NCBI GenBank assembly: GCA_026874595.1
Contig: CM049317.1
Coordinates: forward strand, 43,052,401 to 43,116,400
Length of the DNA: 64,000 nt
Direction: 5' to 3'
Source: Sipunculus nudus
Lineage: Eukaryota; Annelida; Sipuncula; Golfingiida; Sipunculidae
The translations under genes were made by a program, and so were the position numbers. Every line of letters starts with the position of its first letter. Within the stretch, counting starts at the first letter, position 1. Under the pieces are notes generated by a model. The model made no database searches. It was not told where the DNA came from and saw nothing but the letters and a program-made list of their open reading frames with translations. Below are positions 1-9,675 of the stretch, one piece after another.

Positions 1-1755
1 AAAAACATGCTGTGAAAATTAAATCCACAGTACTTACAGGTAAAAAATGTGCCATGGTCAAAGTTGGGCAAAATTTAAGGTACCAATTTTTTATTTTTAT
101 TAATATTTTAGAAAATTTAAAAGATTTTCATCTAATTTTGGGTATACAATTTAATTTTGATTAATTAAAGTTATATTACTGGAAAAAAGGTTGATAGCTT
201 AAACATTTTTTGTGTTAAGTGATCAAATATCTTTCCTGATTTATTACAAAATGCATTATGTTTGGGCCCATTACTTTTTTAAATTAAATAATACAGACAT
301 AATTTCTGGCATGTACATAGGAAATATACAGAGGAATATTTATGGTAAATATGAGGAAAAACAGATGAGTGGTTTTGATATTAGGCTGTCCTGAAGTGTG
401 AAAATAGGTTTTTAATAAAAAATTGAGGTTTATCCTTAATTTCTCAAAGGAACGAAGTTGCAAAGACCCAGTTTTCGGCTTGGTAGGAGATCTTGGGGAC
501 ATCTAACATTATGCCGAATTTTGGATTCCTAGGTCTTACGGTTTCAAAACGTGCCACATCTACGGACGGACGGACGGACAGACGGACGGACGATAGACAA
601 TGGACCACAACTATAGCTCAGATGACTTATAGTCAGCTGAGCTAAAAATCATTAACTAGCTTAATTTTCAAGCTTTTATTTTCAAATTTAAGATTTACAC
701 AAACTAAATATTTATGTTTACATGCTGTGAAAATTAAATCAATGGTGCTTACAGGAAAGAAACATGCCATGGTCAAAGTTGGGCAAAATTTAAGGTTCTG
801 ATTTTTATTTATGCTAATAACTTAAAAAATTTACAAAATTCAGATCTAATTTTGGGTAAACAATTGAATCTTAATTAAACATAGTTATATATTTGAGAAA
901 ATAGACTCTAGTTTCAAAATTTTTAATGTTAAGTGAGTTATTATTTTTCCTGATTTTTTAAAAAGTCCATTATGTTTGGGCCCATAACTTAAAGAATTTA
1001 TACTTTACAGACTTTAAATTTCTGGCATGTACATAGGAACTATATAGAGGAATATTTATGGTTAATATGAGGAAGAACAGATGAGTGGTTTTGATATTAG
1101 GCAGTCCTGAAGTGTGAAAATAGGATTTTAATAAAAAATTGAGGTTTTTCCTTAATTTCTCAAAGGAATGAAGTCGCAAAGACCCAGTTTTCGGCTTGGT
1201 AGGAGATCTTGGGGACATCTAACATTATGCTGAATTTAGGATTCCTAGGTCTTACGGTTTCAAAACGTGCCACATCTACGGACGGACGGACGGACAGACG
1301 ACGGACAATGGACCACGACTATAGCTCAGATGACTTATAGTCAGCTGAGCTAAAAAAGTCTCTTGTGTCAACAATTTTCATGCCAGGTGAGTAAGTATCT
1401 TTCCTGATTTTTTAAGTGCATCATGTTTGGGCCCAAAACTTCAAAACAGTATGCAATACTGACCTAATGTTTGGTATATATATAGAAAATGTAAAAGAGA
1501 AGATGTATACTAAATATGATAAAAAAAAATCAGTGGTTTTGATATTAGGCATTCTTGAATTGTAACAATGGGTTTTAATGGAAAACAGAGGTTTTTCCTT
1601 AATATTTCGAAGGAATGAAGTTCTAGTGACCCAAATTTCATTATGGTAGGAGATTTTGGGGACATCTAACTGTATGCAAAATTTTGGATTTGTGGGTCCA
1701 ACAGTTTCAAAAGGTGCCAGTTTAACGGATTGACGGACAGCCAACGAGCTAAAAA
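1..1755 (+). mobile_element. A-family element, three tandem modules
   Basis: Three related modules in direct order end at 648, 1356 and 1755, each with GAGCTAAAAA. The first two contain a GGACGGAC tract and the hairpin TAGCTCAG...CTGAGCTA just before the end; the third is shortened and lacks the hairpin. The modules share the segments GTGCCATGGTCAAAGTTGGG and TTTGGGCCCATAAC. Other copies or fragments lie at 11270-13876, 18420-18613, 39746-40290, 42036-42552 and 57900-58516. No transposase is seen. Open frames of 70-107 codons on the minus strand are copied along with the element and are not credible genes. Confidence 0.75.
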
Positions 1756-3344
1756 CAATTATTAACCAGAAGAAAATGACATTGAATCTAGTGAAGGCAG
1801 CTGCCCCAAATGAACTGGAACAAATTGCCAGCTGCAGCTACTGCACTGAGTGAACTCTTGACCTGTACTTGGCTGTACTGACTGAACTCTTGACCTGATG
1901 CCTAATCTGTATATACAGTTGGCGGTCAGCCAATGCTATAAATAGGTCCAGACTGAAACCTGGCCTGTTGACAAATCTGAAATAGTTGGCAGTCTGCCAT
2001 GCTATTTATAGACACAGACACAATCTTGGCCTGTTTGAAAATCTGTTTACACATACTGAAAGACTGGCTACTTTTTCAAGCTGACATATTCATAGAATTT
2101 TTTTATTAATATGTTTAGAAAAATAAAAGGCGCCTACTGAAAGGAAAATCAGAATACAGATATATTTTATTCACTTTTATCATATTATCTACTCATACGC
2201 TGGATATGGAACAAATTTTCTATGTTGCCTATACAGCCCTGCCTCTATACCCAAGGAACTCAGTTTGTGAATACAATAAATCTACTAGATTTGTTTACAT
2301 AATTATCTCACAGTCATGTTAATTAATGTTCATTGTTAATTAAGGTCCAATAGTTCTGCCAAATATGATTTCGGTAAACTTGAACAAAGGCCACCTTGTA
2401 AATTTTTGTGCAATTTTACAGACGTTGAAACAACAGTTTTGCAGAAGAAAACTATTGTGGCCTTCAGTTTGAAATAGGCTTACTAATGGCTACAAGACCA
2501 ACATCAGCTTTCTATGGCTCTACCAAAATCAACGAACCCAATCTATTCTTATACAATTGAAGGAACCCTACCCTAGAATAATTCTTGTGAAAAATTAACC
2601 ATCCAGCTTGACAGTTTTACCATGAAACATTTTTAGCAAACCTGTGAGCTTGATGCAGGTGGCTCCACCAATTTCATATATGACTCATGTGACCAACATT
2701 TGCATTAAATTTGGTAATGAAAGCTCCAGCCATTTCTGATACTATAATTTTAGTATACTTTTTTGGCCAAATGACTAAGTTCAGCTTCTTGTAACTTGGC
2801 CTAAATTCACCCAACTGAAACCAGAACCGAATCCAGGGGGGGGTCCAGGGGGTCCCGACCCCCCCTTTTTCATCAGAAACAACAATTTTTTAAGGGCTTG
2901 AGGCAAAATTTTGCATCCTGGACCCCCCCTTTTCCAGACCTGGGGATCTTTTTTTTTTTAGGGTTTTCATTTAGTCATCCTGGGTTGGACCCCCCCCCCT
3001 TTTCCTAAATCCTGGATCCGCCCCTGGAAACCGTTTGAACAAACTTGAAAGAAATTGTTTCAGGGATTATTTCTGTGAAATATTAAACAATATTTCTGGA
3101 CAGTATCGGAGAATAAGATTTTTAAAAGTTTTTTTAAGCTTTTCCCCTATAAAATTTAATTAAATGCACTAAACAAAAATTAAAGCAAAATCTGATAGTG
3201 TTTTAGATGACTGATTTTTTGTGTGTAAAATTGGTGATACTAGCTCCTGCCATTTTTGAGATAGTATGGGTTAATGTACAGACGACAGAGAACACCGTAC
3301 GGACGATTCCACACCATCGCATAAGCTCACACATTTGCTAAAAA
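1756..3344 (+). mobile_element. G-type element 3' portion
   Basis: Begins with degenerate modules carrying GTGAACTCTTGACCTGTA, repeated around 1850-1900 and again at 53580-53630 and 55150-55330. It continues with segments shared with 22500-23241 and 56850-57604. The end is CGCATAAGCTCACACATTTGCTAAAAA-like at 3316-3344, matching the 3' ends at 23241 and 57604. A MITE interrupts it at 2821-3029. The 5' end (see 21060 and 52959) is not present here. Confidence 0.6.
2821..3029. mobile_element. MITE with poly-G/C blocks inside the G element
   Basis: The ~200-bp insert separates two halves of a sequence that is continuous at 22910-22930. Its right end reads CTGGATCCGCCCCTGG and its left end CCAGAACCGAATCCAGGGG, which are imperfect inverted repeats (CCAG, six variable bases, ATCCAGG). 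A GAAACC is found on both sides, compatible with a short target duplication. The interior is runs of C and T. The superfamily is not assignable with certainty. Confidence 0.55.
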
Positions 3345-3475
3345 CACCCTACTAACTTATTAATTGTTAACAGGCAGGTATAACACACAAGAATCTGTAT
3401 GTGGAGGTAGCTGTACATGTGCAAGTTTGAGGAATAATTGATATGGTTTTTAGGACATTTGGTGGCAGCACTTAC
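3345..3475. other. Intron sequence next to the GKAP exon
   Basis: AT-rich sequence directly downstream of the donor at 3475 on the minus strand. No repeat or gene recognised. Confidence 0.5.
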
Positions 3476-3567
3476 AAGATTTTTTTCACAGAGGCCTCGA
3501 AACTGCTTGAACTTCTTTCCAACCAGCAGATGTGCTTTTCCTATTGCAGCTCGTAGCTTGCCATGGG
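3476..3567 (-). CDS. DLGAP: DLGAP GKAP-homology domain exon, second part
   Basis: 92-bp exon. The acceptor is TTTTCTCTTCAG|CCC at 3568/3567 and the donor is CTT|GTAAGT at 3476/3475, both near consensus. After two bases that complete a split alanine codon it encodes HGKLRAAIGKAHLLVGKKF followed by KQFRGLCEKNL. This is the signature core of the GH1 domain in DLGAP proteins (G-K-hydrophobic-R-x-A-hydrophobic-G-x-A-x-LL, then KKFxQFRGLC). It follows directly on the Ser-Glu-Glu end of the 9244-9346 exon, as in the family. The end is on a codon boundary. The remaining GH1 segment (usually a Phe-Trp-containing helix pair) is not seen in 1-3475, which is all repeat, so the next exon is probably outside the window. 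Confidence 0.9.
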
Positions 3568-3820
3568 CTGAAGAGAAAATGATAAAATTGATACATGCAT
3601 CTCCAATCTGGTATTTAAAGCCAAAGTGAAAATAATCTCTCTCTTAAACTGTAAATATATTATGCAATCCCGTAAGAGATGTAAATATAGCATAATAAGT
3701 GGGACTGATGATCCCATTTCAATACCATTCATTAAATTAAATTCTAAATAAATTTAAAGAAACATGAAGATTTCACACTTGCAAATATATGGTTTCATTT
3801 CTACAACTGAGTAGAATGTG
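3568..3820. other. Intron; 3701-3820 is the left copy of a duplicated satellite flank
   Basis: Intron sequence upstream (minus strand) of the exon ending at 3567. From 3701 to the start of the array it is nearly identical to 6368-6487, with a few base changes such as GAAGATTTC against GAAGCTTTC. Confidence 0.8.
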
Positions 3821-6364
3821 AGACATATTGACTGTAAGTTTCGAAATTTGTGTACTGTGGGACATTTTGACTGTACGTTTCTAAATTTGTGTACTGTGGG
3901 ACATTCTGACTGTAAGTTTCGAAATTTGTGTACTGTGGGACATTCTGACTGTAAGTTTCTAAATTTGTGTACTGTGGGACATTTTGACTGTAAGTTTCTA
4001 AATTTGTGTACTGTGGGACATTTTGACTGTATGTTTCTAAATTTGTGTACTGTGGGACATTTTGACTGTACGTTTCTAAATTTGTGTACTGTGGGACATT
4101 TTGACTGTATGTTTCTAAATTTGTGTACTGTGGGACATATTGACTGTACATTTCTAAATTTGTGTACTGTGGGACATTTTGACTGTATGTTTCTAAATTT
4201 GTGTACTGTGGGACATATTGACTGTACGTTTCTAAATTTGTGTATTGTGGGACATTTTGACTGTACGTTTCTAAATTTGTGTACTATGGGACATTCTGAC
4301 TGTAAGTTTTGAAATTTGTGTACTGTGGGACATTCTGACTGTACAATTCTAAATTTGTGTACTGTGGGACATTTTGACTGTACGTTTCTAAATTTGTGTA
4401 CTGTGGGACATTTTGACTGTACGTTTCTAAATTTGTGTACTGTGGGACATTTTGACTGTACGTTTCTAAATTTGTGTACTGTGGGACATTTTGACTGTAC
4501 GTTTCTAAATTTGTGTACTGTGGGACATATTGACTGTACATTTCTAAATTTGTGTACTGTGGGACATTTTGACTGTACGTTTCTAAATTTGTGTACTGTG
4601 GGACATTTTGACTGTACGTTTCTAAATTTGTGTACTGTGGGACATTTTGACTGTACGTTTCTAAATTTGTGTACTGTGGGACATTTTGACTGTACGTTTC
4701 TAAATTTGTGTACTGTGGGACATTTTGACTGTACGTTTCTAAATTTGTGTACTGTGGGACATTTTGACTGTACGTTTCTAAATTTGTGTACTGTGGGACA
4801 TTTTGACTGTACGTTTCTAAATTTGTGTACTGTGGGACATTTTGACTGTATGTTTCTAAATTTGTGTACTGTGGGACATTCTGACTGTACGTTTATAAAT
4901 TTGTGTACTGTGGGACATTCTGACTGTACGTTTCTAAATTTAAATACTGTGGGACATTTTGACTGTACGTTTCTAAATTTGTGTACTGTGGGACATTTTG
5001 ACTGTACGTTTCTAAATTTGTGTACTGTGGGACATTCTGACTGTACATTTCTAAATTTGTGTACTGTGGGACATTTTGACTGTACGTTTCTAAATTTGTG
5101 TACTGTGGGACATTTTGACACATTCTGACTGTACATTTCTAAATTTGTGTACTGTGGGACATTTTGACTGTACGTTTCTAAATTTGTGTACTGTGGGACA
5201 TTTTGAGTGTACGTTTCTAAATTTGTGTACTGTGGGACATTTTGACTGTACGTTTCTAAATTTGTGTACTGTGGGACATTCTGACTGTACATTTCTAAAT
5301 TTGTGTACTGTGGGACATTTTGACTGTACGTTTCTAAATTTGTGTACTGTGGGACATTTTGACTGTACGTTTCTAAATTTGTGTACTGTGGGACATATTG
5401 ACTGTACATTTCTAAATTTGTGTACTGTGGGACATTTTCACTGTACGTTTCTAAATTTGTGTACTGTGGGACATTTTGACTGTACGTTTCTAAATTTGTG
5501 TACTGTGGGACATTTTGACTGTATGTTTCTAAATTTGTGTACTGTGGGACATTTTGACTGTACGTTTCTAAATTTGTGTACTGTGGGACATTTTGACTGT
5601 ACGTTTCTAAATTTGTGTACTGTGGGACATTTTGACTGTACGTTTCTAAATTTGTGTACTGTGGGACATCTAGACTGTACGTTTCTAAATTTGTGTACTG
5701 TTGGACATTTTGACTGTACGTTTCTAAATTTGTGTACTGTGGGACATCTAGACTGTACGTTTCTAAATTTGTGTACTGTTGGACATTTTGACTGTAGGTT
5801 TCTAAATTTGTGTACTGTGGGACATCTAGACTGTAAGTTTCTGAATTTGTGTACTGTGGGACATATTGACTGTACGTTTCTAAATTTGTGTACTGTGGGA
5901 CATTTTGACTGTACGTTTCTAAATTTGTGTACTGTGGGATATTTAGACTGTACGTTTCTGAATTTGTGTACTGTGGGACATTCTGACTGTACGTTTCTAA
6001 ATTTGTGTACTGTTGGACATTTTGACTGTACGTTTCTAAATTTGTGTACTGTGGGACATTTTGACTGTACGTTTCTAAATTTGTGTAATGTGGGACATTT
6101 AGACTGTACGTTTCTGAATTTGTGTACTGTGGGACATTCTGACTGTACGGTTCTAAATTTGTGTACTGTTGGACATTTTGACTGTACAATTCTAAATTTG
6201 TGTACTGTTGGACATTTTGACTGTACGTTTCTAAATTTGTGTACTGTGGGACATTTTGACTGTACGTTTCTCAATTTGTGTACTGTGGGACATCAAGACT
6301 GTAAGTTTCTAAATTTGTGTACTGTGGGATATTCTGACTGTACGTTTCTAAATTTGTGTACTGT
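3821..6364. repeat. 39-bp tandem satellite, block 1 (~65 units)
   Basis: Head-to-tail 39-bp units, key parts GTGTACTGTGGGACATTTTG and ACTGTACGTTTCTAAATTT. Variable sites recur: TTTT/TTCT/TATT/TTTAGA after GGACA, ACGT/ATGT/AAGT after CTGT, and TGTTGGACA late in the block. A 10-bp insertion at about 5117 shifts the reading frame. As 39 is a multiple of 3, open frames run for hundreds of codons on both strands (13-residue periods). Three frames are open at once, and none has a start, domain or splice context suggesting translation. The block lies in the 5.7-kb intron between the two GKAP-domain exons. Confidence 0.97.
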
Positions 6365-6367
6365 TGT

Positions 6368-6487
6368 GGGACTGATGATCCCATTTCAATACCATTCATT
6401 AAATTAAATTCTAAATAAATTTAAAGAAACATGAAGCTTTCACACTTGCAAATATATGGTTTCATTTCTACAACTGAGTAAAATGTG
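6368..6487. repeat. Duplicated unique flank between the two satellite blocks
   Basis: About 120 bp almost identical to 3701-3820, at an offset of 2667 bp. It shows that one original array plus its left flank was duplicated in tandem. Confidence 0.93.
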
Positions 6488-8376
6488 AGACATATTGACT
6501 GTAAATTTCGAAATTTGTGTACTGTGGGACATTTTGACTGTACGTTTCTAAATTTGTGTACTGTGGGACATTCTGACTGTAAGTTTCGAAATTTGTGTAC
6601 TGTGGGACATTCTGACTGTACAATTCTAAATTTGTGTACTGTGGGACATTTTGACTGTACGTTTCTAAATTTGTGTACTGTGGGGCATTTTGACTGTATG
6701 TTTCTAAATTTGTGTACTGTAGGACATATTGACTGTACATTTCTAAATTTGTGTACTGTGGGACATTTTGACTGTATGTTTCTAAATTTGTGTACTGTGG
6801 GACATTTTGACTGTACGTTTCTAAATTTGTGTACTGTGGGACATTTTGACTGTATGTTTCTAAATTTGTGTACTGTGGGACATATTGACTGTATGTTTCT
6901 AAATTTGTGTACTGTGGGACATATTGACTGTACATTTCTAAATTTGTGTACTGTGGGACATTTTGACTGTATGTTTCTAAATTTGTGTACTGTGGGACAT
7001 ATTGACTTTACATTTCTAAATTTGTGTACTGTGGGACATATTGACTTTACGTTTCTAAATTTGTGTACTGTGGGACATTCTGACTGTACATTTTTAAATT
7101 TGTGTACTGTGGGACATTTTGACTGTACGTTTCTAAATTTGTGTACTGTGGGACATTTTGACTGTATGTTTCTAAATTTGAGTACTGTGGGACATATTGA
7201 CTGTATATTTCTAAATTTGTGTACTGTGGGACATTTTGACTGTACGTTTCTAAATTTGTGTACTGTGGGACATATTGACTGTACGTTTCTTAATTTGTGT
7301 ACTGTGGGACATTTAGACTGTATGTTTCTAAATTTGTGTACTGTGGGACATTTTGACTGTACGTTTCTAAATTTGTGTACTGTGGGACATTCTGACTGTA
7401 CGTTTCTAAATTTGTGTACTGTGGGACATTTTGACTGTACGTTTCTAAATTTGTGTACTGTGGGACATCTAGACTGTACGTTTCTAAATTTGTGTACTGT
7501 TGGACATTTTGACTGTAGGTTTCTAAATTTGTGTACTGTGGGACATATTGACTGTACGTTTCTTAATTTGTGTACTGTTGGACATTTTGACTGTACGTTT
7601 CTAAGTTTGTGTACTGTGGGACATTTAGACTGTACGTTTCTGAATTTGTGTACTGTGGGACATTCTGACTGTACGTTTCTAAATTTGTGTACTGTTGGAC
7701 ATTTTGACTGTACGTTTCTAAATTTGTGTACTGTGGGACATTTTGACTGTACGTTTCTTAATTTGTGTAATGTGGGACATTTAGACTGTACGTTTCTGAA
7801 TTTGTGTACTGTGGGACATTCTGACTGTACGGTTCTAAATTTGTGTACTGTTGGACATTTTGACTGTACGTTTCTAAATTTGTGTACTGTTGGACATTTT
7901 GACTGTACGTTTCTAAATTTGTGTACTGTGGGACATTTTGACTGTACATTTCTCAATTTGTGTACTGTGGGACATCAAGACTGTAAGTTTCTAAATTTGT
8001 GTACTGTGGGATATTCTGACTGTACGTTTCTAAATTTGTGTACTGTTGGACATTTTGACTGTACGTTTCTAAATTTGTGTACTGTGGGACATCAAGACTG
8101 TAAGTTTCTAAATTTGTGCACTGTGGGATATTCTGACTGTACGTTTCTAAATTTGTGTACTGTTGGACATTTTGACTGTACGTTTCTAAATTTGTGTACT
8201 GTGTGACATTTAGACTGCATGTTTCTAAATTTGTGTACTGTGGGACATTTTGACTGTATGTTTCTAAATTTGCGTACTGTGGGACATTTAGACTGTATGT
8301 TTCTAAATTTGTGTACTGTGGGATATTTTGACTGTAAGTTTCCAAATTTGTGTACTGTGGGACATTTAGACTGTAC
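6488..8376. repeat. 39-bp tandem satellite, block 2 (~48 units)
   Basis: Same unit as block 1. Its first units (with CGAAATTTG) match the first units of block 1, and a late series of variants around 7610-8050 matches 5930-6360 in the same order, including the GTGTAATG variant (6083 and 7765). From start to that marker there are 32 units here, against 57 units plus 10 bp in block 1, so copy number changed after duplication. The block ends in a dispersed-repeat-like sequence (AAGTCAAGTTTGAAATCCAT). Confidence 0.97.
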
Positions 8377-8532
8377 GTATTTAAGTCAAGTTTGAAATCC
8401 ATGTGTCAATCTGACCTGGAGTTATCATCTGGAAACAAATTTGTGTGGATGGACAGATGGACAGACAGACAGATAGACAAACAGACAGACAGACAGGGTG
8501 ATTACTATAGGGCATTCACTTGTGATAAAATT
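8377..8532 (+). repeat. Dispersed-repeat remnant with GACA-rich tract
   Basis: The start resembles the D-family segment AAGTCAAGTTTGAAATCCAT and TATCATC...GAAAC found at 19330-19400. It is followed by a GGACAGATGGACAGACAGAC tract at 8447-8495. Confidence 0.6.
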
Positions 8533-8660
8533 AGATGTGTCAGAATGACACAAATGCCCCCTCCTGGAGTAAATTAGAACTAGAATACGGGTAGTCGACA
8601 AGCCACTGTGTATCCACCGAAATCAGAGCAGGACGGGTGAAGTAAGGCATGGATTGAGTT
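8533..8660 (+). mobile_element. Truncated H 5' end followed by truncated C 5' end
   Basis: 8533-8575 carries GTGTCAGAATGACAC and ATGCCCCCTCC, as at the H start near 35338. 8578-8660 carries CTAGAATACGGGTAGTC and GGACGGGTGAAGT, as at the C starts 16451, 21232 and 40620. Neither continues. Confidence 0.65.
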
Positions 8661-9243
8661 CAATATACTTCATCAATTTTAGTCCAGAAATGGGATGCGT
8701 ATAATACACAGGGTTGTTGGTTTTTCCATAAAAACTGTGGCTCTAAATGGGGGTGCAGATTATCTAGGATAGCAAATTACCTTTGGTGAAGGACGGTATG
8801 CTGTCTTGAAGGGGTGTATAATATGGAACATTTTGGGTATTCTCTCCTGAAAGTGTATAAAGTGGGACATTTTGGTTAATTTTTTTTAGAGGTGAATAAT
8901 GTGGGATACTTTAGATATGTTTTTCTGAAGGGGTGTATAATTAGGGTCATTTTGGCTATAATAATAAGGTTATGCATTTCTGAAGAGGTGATTATTTGAT
9001 TGTTTCTGCCATGTCATATATATTCTAGATGCAGTTCTTTTAGATATATTTTGCATGGTATCACATAGATGAAACATAGTTTTTTCATCAAAATTCAGAA
9101 CTGCAGCATAGTGTCATATAAATATGGCCTTCCTGAGTATCCACTGATACCAAGCTCAAAACTTGATCCTCTACCTGGCCAGTATGACTGTATGCTGACA
9201 GATTCAGATACACTGTATGTACTGTGCACAACCTGCATCTCAC
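8661..9243. other. Intron with a degenerate ~60-bp tandem repeat
   Basis: 8805-8990 holds about four diverged copies built on GAAGGGGTGTATAAT followed by GGGACATTTTGG. The rest is AT-rich intron without a recognised feature. Confidence 0.55.
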
Positions 9244-9346
9244 CTTCCTCTGAAAGGTCCTGAGTTAAATCTGCCTCTGCCTGAGAACACATATTTTCTA
9301 TTTTCTCTTGCTCCTGGTCAGCTTGTGCCAAAAAATATTTACCATC
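9244..9346 (-). CDS. DLGAP: DLGAP GKAP-homology domain exon, first part
   Basis: 103-bp exon with a good acceptor (pyrimidine-rich TTTACAG|GAT at 9347/9346) and donor (GAGGAAG|GTGAGA at 9244/9243). It encodes DGKYFLAQADQEQEKIENM, then CSQAEADLTQDLSEE. This matches the start of the GKAP-homology domain, where a hydrophobic-x-x-E-x-x-R/K-hydrophobic helix and a C-x-x-x-E segment lead into a Ser-Glu-Glu turn. Phase is 0 in and 1 out, so it fits both the exon at 25723-26348 and the exon at 3476-3567. The upstream intron (~16.4 kb) holds the J, B, C, D, E and F elements. The downstream intron (~5.7 kb) holds the 39-bp satellite. Recognition is from memory of the family without an alignment. Confidence 0.82.
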
Positions 9347-9603
9347 CTGTAAACATACAGTAAAAATACAACTCATTTGTTAATAAAAATGCATCAGAGG
9401 ATGCAAGTAAATACTGGAGGTAGAGAGTCAAGTTACCACACATCATACTGACACTGAGTACAGGGGTTTGCTAGGCTAAAATTTTGAAGAGTCAAGGACC
9501 CATAGGTACAAAATTTCAAGGGTCCTATCAAAATTGTCAAGAGTCCTGCATAAATTATGGAGTCCTGATGGTCCTGGCAAAGGAAAGCTATATATAGCAC
9601 CTG

Positions 9604-9659
<56 letters not shown>

Positions 9660-9675
9660 TTATATAGACATATGT
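9347..9675. repeat. Intron with (TG)n(TA)n microsatellite
   Basis: About 30 bp of TG followed by TA repeats at 9607-9660, directly left of the J element. The remainder is unremarkable intron. Confidence 0.85.

Noticed and set aside
610-640. tRNA-like box A (ATAGCTCAG) at A/F element ends
   Set aside because: It is one arm of the terminal hairpin; no box B, acceptor stem or anticodon arm follows.
284-1744. Recurring minus-strand peptide beginning MSPRSPTKPKTGSL
   Set aside because: Also at 13530-13748 and in decayed form at 39992, 58195. It is copied with the A element, shows frameshifts between copies and no known motif, so it is most likely noncoding.
3821-8376. CRISPR-like array
   Set aside because: No alternating unique spacers; units are contiguous and the sequence is eukaryotic.
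3754-8402. Long open frames (up to 811 codons) on both strands in the 39-bp array
   Set aside because: The unit is 39 bp, so absence of stops in one unit opens the whole array. Opposing frames are equally open, a 10-bp insertion breaks them, and there is no domain or splice context.
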